A stretch of DNA of 10,047 nt, from assembly GCF_937915125.1 (NCBI RefSeq), contig NZ_CALDMP010000069.1, forward strand, positions 1 to 10,047. Reading direction: 5' to 3'. This stretch comes from an uncultured Ruminococcus sp. (GTDB lineage: Bacteria; Bacillota; Clostridia; Oscillospirales; Ruminococcaceae). Numbering within the stretch: the first letter of the stretch is position 1; every line of letters starts with the position of its first letter. The notes under the pieces were generated by a model. That model was not told where the DNA came from. It worked only from the letters and a program-made list of their open reading frames with translations, and ran no database searches. The translations under genes were made by a program, and so were the position numbers. This document shows, in pieces, positions 1-5,586 of this stretch.

Positions 1-37
1 TGTTTAGCTTGCAGATACTAATCGGTCGTTCGCTTTT
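1..37 (+). rRNA. 23S rRNA, 3' end (partial)
   Basis: The first bases carry the conserved 3' terminal stretch of bacterial 23S rRNA (GATACTAATCGGTCG at about 13-27). The gene enters from outside the window, and its exact 3' end near 37 is estimated by analogy with other 23S genes. No strong terminator follows, only a tiny 5-bp hairpin at 50-62 with four Ts, so read-through into the downstream tRNA/5S genes is plausible. Confidence 0.8.
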
Positions 38-117
38 CCTTTTGTTCTGTGCGTCTGACGCATTTTGAATTCATTATTTTGTCGTAAAGTTCATAAAAGA
101 AAAATGTGTTTTTCCTC

Positions 118-146
118 TTGACAAAGTGTCACATATGTGCTATAAT
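118..146 (+). promoter_or_regulatory. Consensus sigma-A promoter of the tRNA/5S cluster
   Basis: A perfect -35 TTGACA (118-123) and a perfect -10 TATAAT (141-146) are separated by 17 bases, with a TGTG extended -10 just upstream. Initiation would fall near 152-154, only about 9 bases before tRNA-Lys. The -10 and start site lie inside a 9-1-9 perfect inverted repeat (GCTATAATA at 139-147 and TATTATAGC at 149-157). The spacer also holds a 10-bp palindrome CACATATGTG (130-139). Confidence 0.88.
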
Positions 147-161
147 ATTATTATAGCAAAT

Positions 162-237
162 GCACCATTAGCTCAGTTGGTAGAGCAACTGACTCTTAAT
201 CAGTGGGTCCTGGGTTCGAGTCCCCGATGGTGCACCA
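162..237 (+). tRNA. tRNA-Lys (anticodon CTT)
   Basis: The cloverleaf is complete. The acceptor stem GCACCAT (162-168) pairs with ATGGTGC (227-233), followed by discriminator A and an encoded CCA (235-237). The D arm contains AGCTCAGTTGGTAGAGC and the T arm GGTTCGAGTCC. The anticodon loop CTCTTAA puts CTT at 195-197, reading AAG codons. It is first of two tRNAs lying between the 23S and 5S genes. Confidence 0.97.
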
Positions 238-242
238 ATTGT

Positions 243-317
243 GGCCCGTTGGTCAAGCGGTTAAGACTCCGCCCTCTCACGGCGGCATCACCAGTTCGAG
301 TCTGGTACGGGTCACCA
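243..317 (+). tRNA. tRNA-Glu (anticodon CTC)
   Basis: Acceptor GGCCCGT (243-249) pairs with ACGGGTC (307-313, one G-T pair), then A and encoded CCA (315-317). The anticodon stem CCGCC/GGCGG encloses loop CTCTCAC with anticodon CTC at 276-278, reading GAG. The body closely resembles bacterial tRNA-Glu. It starts 5 bases after tRNA-Lys and ends 11 bases before the 5S gene, so all are very probably processed from one precursor. Confidence 0.96.
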
Positions 318-328
318 TTTTTCTTTTA

Positions 329-443
<115 letters not shown>

Positions 444-447
444 ACTT

Positions 448-471
448 TGAGAGTGATTTCGATTACTCTCA
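448..471 (+). other. Spacer hairpin between 5S and tRNA-Asn
   Basis: TGAGAGT (448-454) pairs with ACTCTCA (465-471) around a 10-base loop. There is no T tract, so it is more likely an RNA-processing structure than a terminator. Confidence 0.45.
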
Positions 472-476
472 GATAT

Positions 477-552
477 TCCTCTATAGCTCAGTCGGTAGAG
501 CATGCGGCTGTTAACCGCAGGGTCGTTGGTTCGAGTCCAACTGGAGGAGCCA
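477..552 (+). tRNA. tRNA-Asn (anticodon GTT)
   Basis: Acceptor TCCTCTA (477-483) pairs with TGGAGGA (542-548, one T-G pair), followed by G and an encoded CCA (550-552). The anticodon loop CTGTTAA gives GTT at 510-512, reading AAC and AAT. It is the last gene of the rRNA/tRNA cluster, directly before the terminator. Confidence 0.97.
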
Positions 553-554
553 GT

Positions 555-590
555 AAAACCACCTAAGTTTTCTTAGGTGGTTTTTGTTTT
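555..590 (+). terminator. Intrinsic terminator of the rRNA/tRNA cluster
   Basis: A 13-bp stem, AAAACCACCTAAG (555-567) with CTTAGGTGGTTTT (572-584), has a TTTT loop and a following T-rich tract to 590. It begins 3 bases after tRNA-Asn. This is a strong rho-independent terminator. Confidence 0.93.
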
Positions 591-595
591 TATTG

Positions 596-638
596 AAAAA
601 GAGACAGCCATACGAATAAGTAGCTGTCTCATTTTTTT
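596..638. terminator. Bidirectional intrinsic terminator
   Basis: GAGACAGC (601-608) and GCTGTCTC (623-630) form an 8-bp stem. It is flanked by five As on the left (596-600) and seven Ts on the right (632-638), so it could work on either strand. On the minus strand it lies just past the stop codon of the possible gene remnant at 637-783, which suggests it once ended that gene. Confidence 0.7.
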
Positions 639-783
639 ACTGCAAATTAGTGTCTTCCTGCGCAAAAGGCTTGCTGTGATAGACCTTCTGGGCAGGCGGT
701 TCTGTGCCGGCTATGATGGGGTTGGCGGATCCTTTGCCGTGCTTCGCCTTGCCCTGGATTTCGGGTACCGGAGGAACTGTATA
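637..783 (-). pseudogene. Possible 3' remnant of a lost gene
   Basis: On the minus strand, an open stretch of 48 codons without an ATG/GTG/TTG start runs from just after a TGA (784-786) to a TAA (637-639). The translated tail has plausible coding composition (for example GKAKHGKGSANPIIAGTEPP and VYHSKPFAQEDTNLQ). It stops immediately before a terminator that is functional in the same orientation. I read this as the C-terminal end of a gene truncated by deletion. It could also be chance openness in non-coding DNA; I do not recognise the family. Confidence 0.3.
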
Positions 784-880
784 TCATAGTATTTTCAGAA
801 ATTGGGTGAATATGCAGGAAGAATATAATCAAAGAGATATGCAAACTTGCGGAGAGTTATTTCTTTCATTTCATACCCTA

Positions 881-909
881 TGGACATTTCCCGGAAATTG
901 TGCTATACT
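881..909 (+). promoter_or_regulatory. Promoter of the pncA-pncB-hisC operon
   Basis: The -35 TGGACA (881-886) and -10 TATACT (904-909) are 17 bases apart, with an extended -10 (TGTGC before TATACT). Initiation near 916 gives a leader of about 75 bases. The spacer holds an odd palindrome ATTTCC-C-GGAAAT (886-898). A second dyad, CACCA-AA-TGGTG (938-949), sits about 22 bases into the transcript. Both are candidate repressor sites. Confidence 0.75.
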
Positions 910-990
910 GATAACAGAATTCCGCCAGGTATAATTTCACCAAATGGTGCAACAGTATCCTTATCTGAAATAGAAACGGAGCGGTTGACC

Positions 991-1515
991 ATGCGTTGTT
1001 TGATTGTAGTGGATTATCAGGTGGATTTTGTCACGGGCAGTCTGGGATTCCCGGCGGCACTTCGGCTGGAACATCCCATTGCGGCTAAAATTGCCCGATA
1101 TCATGCCCATGGAGATCAGGTGGTATTCACCCTGGATGCCCATGGGGAGAATTATCGTCTCACCCGGGAGGGCAAATATCTTCCTGTGGAGCATTGCCGA
1201 CGGGGAACACCGGGCTGTGCGCTTTATGGCAGTGTTGCCCAGGCAAAGCAGCCCCAGGATATCTGCTTCGAAAAAGATACCTATGGTTCGCCGGAATTGT
1301 TCGACTGGTTGCGGCGACAGTCTTTTGATGCGCTGGAATTTGTAGGCGTGGTGACTCAGGTCTGTGTGCTTGTCAATGTGGTATTGGCGCAAACGGCACT
1401 GCCGGAGGCATCCATTGCCATTGATCCGGATTGCGTGGCTTCGCCGGATCCTGCACTGCATCGGGCGGCATTGGATGTGCTGGAAAGTCTGCACATCCAC
1501 GTGACAAGGCGGTGA
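991..1515 (+). CDS. pncA: Nicotinamidase (isochorismatase-fold hydrolase)
   Basis: This 174-aa cytosolic enzyme is predicted to hydrolyse nicotinamide to nicotinate and ammonia, the first step of deamidating NAD salvage. Family motifs are visible: the N-terminal strand LIVVDYQVDF with catalytic Asp8; the metal-binding pair Asp49/His51 (TLDAHGENY) with His68 (EHCRRGTPGCAL); catalytic Lys95 (FEKDTYGS); and nucleophile Cys125 (VTQVCVLVN). The usual TDVCV is TQVCV here, a change beside the cysteine that I would not expect to kill activity. The start at 991 places the catalytic Asp at the normal distance; longer in-frame upstream extension (from 847) would cover the promoter and lacks homology. 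A weak GGAG-like site (978-981) precedes it. The next gene overlaps by 4 bases and supplies the following pathway step, which supports the call. Confidence 0.93.
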   Translation: MRCLIVVDYQVDFVTGSLGFPAALRLEHPIAAKIARYHAHGDQVVFTLDAHGENYRLTREGKYLPVEHCRRGTPGCALYGSVAQAKQPQDICFEKDTYGSPELFDWLRRQSFDALEFVGVVTQVCVLVNVVLAQTALPEASIAIDPDCVASPDPALHRAALDVLESLHIHVTRR

Positions 1516-2933
1516 CTGGGTTGAAGTCGGAATTGTACTGTGATTTTTACGGGCTGACCATGGCACAGCAGATGATCCAGTGCGGCATGGGCGGACAGTG
1601 GGGATGGTTCGAACTATTCTTTCGCCGCATCCCTGATCAGGGTGGTTTTGTCATTGCTGCCGGACTGGAGCCGGCTTTGCAGGAATTGGAGGCATTCCGG
1701 TTTTCTGAGGATGCCATCGGTTTTTTGCGGAAACGTGGTGATTTTTCCCCGGAATTTCTGGCGTATCTCAAGCAGATTCGTTTTACGGGAGATGTATATG
1801 CCGTACCGGAGGGAATGCCGGTCTTTCCAGGCGAGCCTCTCTTATCAATCCAAGCACCCTTGTATCAGGGCTATCTGCTGGAAACAAGACTGCTGCAAAA
1901 GATTGGATATGCGTCCCTGATTGCCACAAAGGCAAACCGCATTGTCCGCAGTGCCCGGGGACTGCCGGTGTGGGAGTTCGGTGCACGCCGGGCACATGGC
2001 ATGGATGCTGCTGTGGACGGGGCACGGGCGGCATATCTGGGCGGTTGTGCCGGGTCATCCTGTACAGCAGCGCAGGCGGTTTACGGCGTTCCCGTCACTG
2101 GAACTATGAGTCATGCCTGGGTGCAGCAGTTCCCCACGGAATATGAGGCGTTCTGCACCTGGTGCAACGCCAGTCCCCATGGCGTGGTGCTGCTGGTGGA
2201 TACCTATGACACCCTGGGCAGCGGTGTGCCCAATGCCATCCGTGCCTTTCAGGAAGTACTGCTGCCCCGTGGCATTACGTCCTTTGGGGTGCGTCTGGAT
2301 TCCGGCGATCTGGCAGGACTGTCCCGGCAGGTGCGGCAAATACTGGACGATGCCGGGCTGTTCTCCTGTCGTATCCTAGTCTCCAATGCCCTGGATGAAT
2401 ATCGGGTGGAAAAGCTTCTTTCTCAGGGTGCGGCAATTGATGCTTTCGGTGTGGGAGAACGGCTCATAACAGCCAAAAGTGATCCGGTATTGGGCTGCGT
2501 ACTGAAGCTGACGGCACTGGAACAGCCGGACGGTACTCTGATCCCCAAATATAAATGGAGCGAGACACCGGGAAAATCCACCTTGCCATATCCCAAGCAG
2601 GTATTCCGCATGTGGGATTCTGGGACGGGAACTGCTATGGGAGATTGGATATGCCGGCAGGAGGAAACACCGGAACAGGCAGTACCCGAACTGCCCCAGG
2701 GCGTTCATGTGAAACCTTTGTTACAGCCGGTCATGCGCCGTGGTGTGCGTTTGCAGTCTCCCATGGCGCTGGCAGAACAGCAGGCGTGTACGCTGGAACA
2801 GGTGGATACCCTGCCGGAAGAAGTGCGCCGTCTGGAACATCCGCATCCTTATCCACTGCATCTGTCTCCACAACTGGCGGCAGTCCGCCGGAAGCTGCGG
2901 CAGATGCAGGAATCTCAAAAGTCAGGAATGTGA
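1512..2933 (+). CDS. pncB: Nicotinate phosphoribosyltransferase
   Basis: This 473-aa enzyme joins nicotinate to PRPP, with ATP, giving nicotinate mononucleotide. NAPRTase features in order: the N-terminal DFYGLTMAQ segment (11-19), EFGARR (155-160), GTMSH with the His that is phosphorylated in this family (His201), VRLDSGDLA (260-268), FGVGERL (312-318), the lysine-rich KYKWSETPGK region (346-355) and the C-terminal KPLLQPVMRRG segment (401-411). I chose the GTG at 1512 because it overlaps the pncA stop as GTGA, a common coupling arrangement; TTG at 1521 is an alternative with better spacing from AAGG (1506-1509). The first ATG (1560) would cut into the conserved N-terminal motif. The length fits the family. 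Together with pncA it forms a two-step nicotinamide salvage route. Confidence 0.95.
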   Translation: MTGLKSELYCDFYGLTMAQQMIQCGMGGQWGWFELFFRRIPDQGGFVIAAGLEPALQELEAFRFSEDAIGFLRKRGDFSPEFLAYLKQIRFTGDVYAVPEGMPVFPGEPLLSIQAPLYQGYLLETRLLQKIGYASLIATKANRIVRSARGLPVWEFGARRAHGMDAAVDGARAAYLGGCAGSSCTAAQAVYGVPVTGTMSHAWVQQFPTEYEAFCTWCNASPHGVVLLVDTYDTLGSGVPNAIRAFQEVLLPRGITSFGVRLDSGDLAGLSRQVRQILDDAGLFSCRILVSNALDEYRVEKLLSQGAAIDAFGVGERLITAKSDPVLGCVLKLTALEQPDGTLIPKYKWSETPGKSTLPYPKQVFRMWDSGTGTAMGDWICRQEETPEQAVPELPQGVHVKPLLQPVMRRGVRLQSPMALAEQQACTLEQVDTLPEEVRRLEHPHPYPLHLSPQLAAVRRKLRQMQESQKSGM

Positions 2934-2939
2934 TTTGAA

Positions 2940-3998
2940 ATGAAACGTTATCAACAGAATATCCGCAGAGTCGTACCCTATGTGCCGGGAGATCAGCCGG
3001 ATTTTCCCGATATGATCAAGCTGAACACCAATGAAAACCCGTATCCCCCGGCGCCGGCGGTGCAGGAAGTACTGGCGAAAAGTCAGGCAGAGCAAATGCG
3101 GCTTTATCCCGACCCCACAGCCCACCAGCTGAACGCTGCCATTGCAAAGGCATATGGGGTGGAGGAGTCTCAGGTGTTCACCGGGGTAGGCTCAGACGAT
3201 GTGCTGGCGATGATCTTCCAGACCTTTTTCAATTCAGAGCTGCCCATTCTCTTTCCGGATATTACCTACGCCTTTTATCCGGTATGGTGCGATCTGTTCC
3301 GGATTCCCTACGAGGTGCAGCCTCTGAATGAAAAGCTGGAAATTGTGCCGGAGGATTATTTCAAGGAAAACGGCGGCATTGTGTTCCCGAACCCCAATGC
3401 ACCTACGGGAATTGCCATGCCTGCGGCGGAAATTGAGCGTATCTTGCAGCACAATCCGGAATCTCTGGTGGTCATTGACGAGGCTTATGTGGACTTCGGC
3501 GGTGAATCAGTGCTGCCGCTTCTGGACAAGTATGACAATCTTATGGTGGTGCAGACGTTCTCCAAATCCCGTTCCATGGCAGGCGAGCGCATCGGCTTTG
3601 CCATTGGTTCGCCGGAACTGATCCGGGCGCTGCATGATGTGAAATATTCCTTCAACTCCTATACCATGAACCGTTCGGCACTGGCGGCTGGCACAGCTTC
3701 GGTGGAGAATCAGGCGTATCTGGAGGAAATTACAGCGAAAATTGTGGCGACCAGAGAGCGCTCCAAGACAGTGCTCCGGGAGATGGGCTTCCAGTTTCCG
3801 GATTCCAAGAGCAATTTCCTGTTTGTGACCCACCCGGACTGCAATGCCCATGAGCTGTTTGAGGCGTTGCGGGAGGCACATATTTTCGTGCGCTGGTTCG
3901 ATGCCCCCAGAGTGCGGGATTACTTACGGATCACCATCGGCACGGATGCCCAGATGGATGCGCTGTTTGATTTTTTGCGGAAGTATCTGGGGAAATAA
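2940..3998 (+). CDS. hisC: Histidinol-phosphate aminotransferase (PLP, class I/II)
   Basis: This 352-aa fold-type I PLP enzyme is predicted to interconvert histidinol phosphate and imidazole-acetol phosphate using glutamate/2-oxoglutarate. Visible features: the LNTNENPYPP substrate-loop motif (28-37), RLYPDPT (54-60), GVGSDDVLA (82-90), NPNAPTG with Asn153, DEAYVDF with Asp180 and Tyr183, the PLP Schiff-base Lys209 in TFSKS, Arg217 in AGERIGF, and the carboxylate-binding Arg330 in DYLRITIG. It starts 6 bases after pncB with an AGGAA site (2924-2928). No other histidine genes are nearby, so a broader role (other amino-acid transamination) cannot be excluded; HisC paralogues are common. A strong terminator follows. 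Confidence 0.9.
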   Translation: MKRYQQNIRRVVPYVPGDQPDFPDMIKLNTNENPYPPAPAVQEVLAKSQAEQMRLYPDPTAHQLNAAIAKAYGVEESQVFTGVGSDDVLAMIFQTFFNSELPILFPDITYAFYPVWCDLFRIPYEVQPLNEKLEIVPEDYFKENGGIVFPNPNAPTGIAMPAAEIERILQHNPESLVVIDEAYVDFGGESVLPLLDKYDNLMVVQTFSKSRSMAGERIGFAIGSPELIRALHDVKYSFNSYTMNRSALAAGTASVENQAYLEEITAKIVATRERSKTVLREMGFQFPDSKSNFLFVTHPDCNAHELFEALREAHIFVRWFDAPRVRDYLRITIGTDAQMDALFDFLRKYLGK

Positions 3999-4035
3999 TT
4001 CTCGCAAGCACATATCCGTTGCAATATAATACAGC

Positions 4036-4076
4036 AAAAAGAGGAGATTCTCGCAGAAAGAGAATGTCCTCTTTTT
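4036..4076 (+). terminator. Terminator of the pncA-pncB-hisC operon
   Basis: A long stem forms between 4036-4052 and 4060-4076: AAAAAGAGGA with TCCTCTTTTT, one G-G mismatch, then ATTCTC with GAGAAT, around a 7-base loop. Flanking A5 and T5 make it potentially bidirectional. It lies 37 bases past hisC. Confidence 0.92.
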
Positions 4077-4110
4077 ATGTGACATGCCATGTGGAAAGAT
4101 TCATCGAATT

Positions 4111-4254
4111 GTAGGTGCGAACATTGTTCGCTTGCCGCAGACCACTTGTGAACGGAAAACACGGGCGACCAATGGTCGCCCCTACTATTCTCTTCCATCT
4201 AAAAAGGTTTCCCTTAGATTCTTCGGAAACGATGGGAGCAAGCCCCCGCCCTAC
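4111..4254. repeat. Intergenic cluster of three GTAGG-type palindromic repeat units
   Basis: Three short units share a GTAGG... edge followed by a palindrome. Unit A (plus, 4111-4136) contains GCGAAC-ATT-GTTCGC (4117-4131). Unit B (minus, 4162-4185) contains GGGCGACC-AAT-GGTCGCCC (4163-4181). Unit C (minus, 4234-4254) is GGGAGCAAGCCCCCGCCCTAC, read from the other strand as GTAGGGCGGGGGCTTGC and on. Short frames here look like repeat translation, not genes. The style recalls REP/MITE-like intergenic repeats of gut Clostridia. That resemblance comes from memory, not a search. Confidence 0.65.
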
Positions 4255-4324
4255 GCTTCCGGTTTTCAAACCATGAGCAAAGTTTTTGGCGTGACTACGT
4301 GATACAGTGAGACTTGGCAATGCA

Positions 4325-4333
4325 TTAGCACTC
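4325..4333 (+). promoter_or_regulatory. Extra CIRCE half-site
   Basis: TTAGCACTC, identical to the left CIRCE arm, occurs 23 bases upstream of the full operator, without a nearby GAGTGCTAA partner. Confidence 0.5.
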
Positions 4334-4336
4334 TGG

Positions 4337-4365
4337 TTGGCAGATGGTTAGCACTCTTTTACATA
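4337..4365 (+). promoter_or_regulatory. Tentative hsp20 promoter overlapping CIRCE
   Basis: TTGGCA (4337-4342) followed after 17 bases by TACATA (4360-4365) is the best -35/-10 pair near the operator; the -10 is poor (3 of 6). It would place the -10 inside the CIRCE loop and give a leader of about 160 bases. No better promoter was found closer to the gene. Confidence 0.35.
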
Positions 4366-4374
4366 GAGTGCTAA
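4348..4374 (+). promoter_or_regulatory. CIRCE operator (HrcA-binding site)
   Basis: TTAGCACTC (4348-4356), 9 spacer bases, then GAGTGCTAA (4366-4374) is a perfect match to the CIRCE consensus. HrcA binds this site to repress chaperone genes until heat shock. It lies 160 bases before the first hsp20 start, with no other gene between. Confidence 0.95.
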
Positions 4375-4407
4375 CTTTCATTCAGTTTTCACAATAGCAT
4401 CGTAATT

Positions 4408-4432
4408 TTATCATAAAGCAGGGGTATGATAA
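4408..4432 (+). promoter_or_regulatory. Second dyad in the hsp20 leader
   Basis: TTATCATA (4408-4415), 9 bases, then TATGATAA (4425-4432) is a perfect 8-9-8 inverted repeat. It has the same arm-spacer geometry as CIRCE but an unrelated sequence, and begins 33 bases after it. It may be a DNA operator or a leader stem-loop in the mRNA. Confidence 0.5.
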
Positions 4433-4534
4433 TACTTGTAAACGGAACGGGGCACGGAAACGGAAGAGATAAACGCCGTGAACCGGATCCGCAAACAAAA
4501 AAATCTGTAACCAAATCCTTAGGAGGAATGCTTT

Positions 4535-4969
4535 ATGATGACCTATTTGACACCCTTTGAACGTACCGGATATGACCTGTTCCGCTCCATGCGTGACTGG
4601 GAGAATGAATTCTTCGGCGGCAAGTCCACGCAGGTCAGCACTTGCAAAACTGATATCCGGGATACCGGTGACAGCTATGTGCTGGAGGCAGAGCTGCCGG
4701 GATTCCAGAAAGAGGAGATCAAAATCGATGTCCAGGGCGATGTCCTGACGCTGTCTGCGATGCACAAGGAAAAGACCGAGGAGGAAAAGAACAAGGAAGG
4801 CACCTATCTCCGCCGGGAACGCAGCTATTGCTCTTATCAGCAGAAGCTGGATATCAGCAACGTGGACGCATCTCAGCTGCACGCAGCCTATGAAAACGGC
4901 GTGCTGACCCTGACTATGCCCAAGAAACAGCCAGCTGCTCCGGTTTCCCGTCAGCTGGAAATTCACTAA
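4535..4969 (+). CDS. Small heat-shock protein, Hsp20/alpha-crystallin family (copy 1)
   Basis: This 144-aa ATP-independent chaperone holds unfolding proteins in the cytosol until refolding machines act. A short N-terminal arm (1-37) precedes an alpha-crystallin domain at about 38-130. The domain opens with TDIRDTGDSYVLEAELPGF (39-57) and ends with the signature AAYENGVLTLTMPK (117-130). A C-terminal LEI (141-143) serves as the IxI-type motif used in oligomer assembly. Start codon choice is firm: AGGAGG (4521-4526) lies 8 bases before ATG 4535; a second ATG follows directly. A perfect CIRCE upstream indicates HrcA control. The paralogue downstream shares the fold and a nearly identical DNA block at the 3' end. 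Confidence 0.95.
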   Translation: MMTYLTPFERTGYDLFRSMRDWENEFFGGKSTQVSTCKTDIRDTGDSYVLEAELPGFQKEEIKIDVQGDVLTLSAMHKEKTEEEKNKEGTYLRRERSYCSYQQKLDISNVDASQLHAAYENGVLTLTMPKKQPAAPVSRQLEIH

Positions 4970-4977
4970 GCCAAAAA

Positions 4978-5000
4978 GGAATTCCGATTGACGGAATTCC
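4978..5000 (+). other. Hairpin in the hsp20 intergenic gap
   Basis: GGAATTCCG (4978-4986) pairs perfectly with CGGAATTCC (4992-5000) around loop ATTGA. Without a T tract it is unlikely to stop transcription fully. It may attenuate or stabilise the 3' end of the upstream message. Its right side (GATTGACGGAA) recurs after the second hsp20. Confidence 0.6.
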
Positions 5001-5052
5001 CACAGAATACAAATATAAAAACAGTCAGTACGAATGAATGGAGGAATGACGT

Positions 5053-5460
5053 ATGATGACTATTTTTCAACCGTTTGTCAACACACTGGATAACATGCGT
5101 GATTCATGGGAGCACGCAGCAGAGGCTGTGATGCCGAGAACCGATCTTCGTGACACTGGCGACAGCTATGTATTGGAAGCCGATCTGCCGGGATTCCGTA
5201 AGGAAGAAATCCAACTGAACATTGAGGGAGATGTCCTGACCCTCACCGCAGAACATGTGGAAAAATGTGATGCAAACCAGGCAGACAAGGGTATCTTTTT
5301 ACAGCGCCAGCGCAGTTCCTGTTCCTATCAGCAGAAAATGGATATCAGCAGTGTGGATGTGGAACATATGCAGGCAGCTTATGAAAACGGCGTGCTGACC
5401 CTGACTATGCCAAAGAAACAGCCTGTAGTACCGGCTGCACGGCAGATACCGATCCAATAA
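5053..5460 (+). CDS. Small heat-shock protein, Hsp20/alpha-crystallin family (copy 2)
   Basis: This 135-aa paralogue of the preceding gene has a shorter N-terminal arm (1-29), an alpha-crystallin domain at about 30-121 (TDLRDTGDSYVLEADLPGF, 30-48; AAYENGVLTLTMPK, 108-121) and a canonical C-terminal IPI motif (132-134). GGAGG (5040-5044) precedes ATG 5053 by 8 bases; another ATG at 5046 is out of frame. It starts 83 bases after copy 1. No clear promoter separates the two, although TTGACG (4988-4993) and TATAAA (5014-5019) with a long 20-base spacer could act weakly. Co-transcription from the CIRCE promoter is likely. The two may form mixed oligomers (inference). Confidence 0.95.
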   Translation: MMTIFQPFVNTLDNMRDSWEHAAEAVMPRTDLRDTGDSYVLEADLPGFRKEEIQLNIEGDVLTLTAEHVEKCDANQADKGIFLQRQRSSCSYQQKMDISSVDVEHMQAAYENGVLTLTMPKKQPVVPAARQIPIQ

Positions 5461-5478
5461 TAATATCTCTCCTGTGGA

Positions 5479-5509
5479 TTGACGGAACCCACAATGATAA
5501 TGCTATAAT
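5479..5509 (+). promoter_or_regulatory. Promoter-like site downstream of hsp20 copy 2
   Basis: TTGACG (5479-5484) and a perfect extended -10 TGC-TATAAT (5501-5509) are 19 bases apart, a suboptimal spacing. No gene follows on this strand, only the terminator at 5536-5579. If active it would make an RNA of about 60-65 bases. Confidence 0.35.
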
Positions 5510-5535
5510 ATCCCCCCCTGAAATAGAAGCCAGAG

Positions 5536-5579
5536 AAAAAACCGATACAGCCCATTTTTTAAGGTTGTATCGGTTTTTT
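5536..5579. terminator. Bidirectional terminator between convergent operons
   Basis: A 17-bp stem (5536-5552 with 5563-5579) is built from A6-CCGATACAGCC and GGTTGTATCGG-T6, one G-T pair, around a 10-base loop. A and T runs on both sides let it end hsp20 transcription rightward and the ABC transporter operon leftward. Confidence 0.93.
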
Positions 5580-5586
5580 TGTATTT

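Noticed and set aside
916..990. An NAD-sensing riboswitch in the pncA leader
   Set aside because: The leader is about 75 bases with only a 5-bp dyad; I see no fold or conserved core resembling known NAD-binding motifs.
961..1566. 201-codon minus-strand frame opposite pncA
   Set aside because: pncA has intact catalytic motifs; the antisense frame has no recognisable domain or ribosome site.
4440..4534. An RNA thermometer (ROSE or fourU type) over the hsp20 ribosome site
   Set aside because: No stable pairing of AGGAGG was found; the adjacent TCCT/AGGA would need an impossible one-base loop.
4382..4966. 194-codon minus-strand frame opposite hsp20 copy 1
   Set aside because: Mirror of a clear alpha-crystallin gene; the product looks like a shadow rather than a natural membrane protein.
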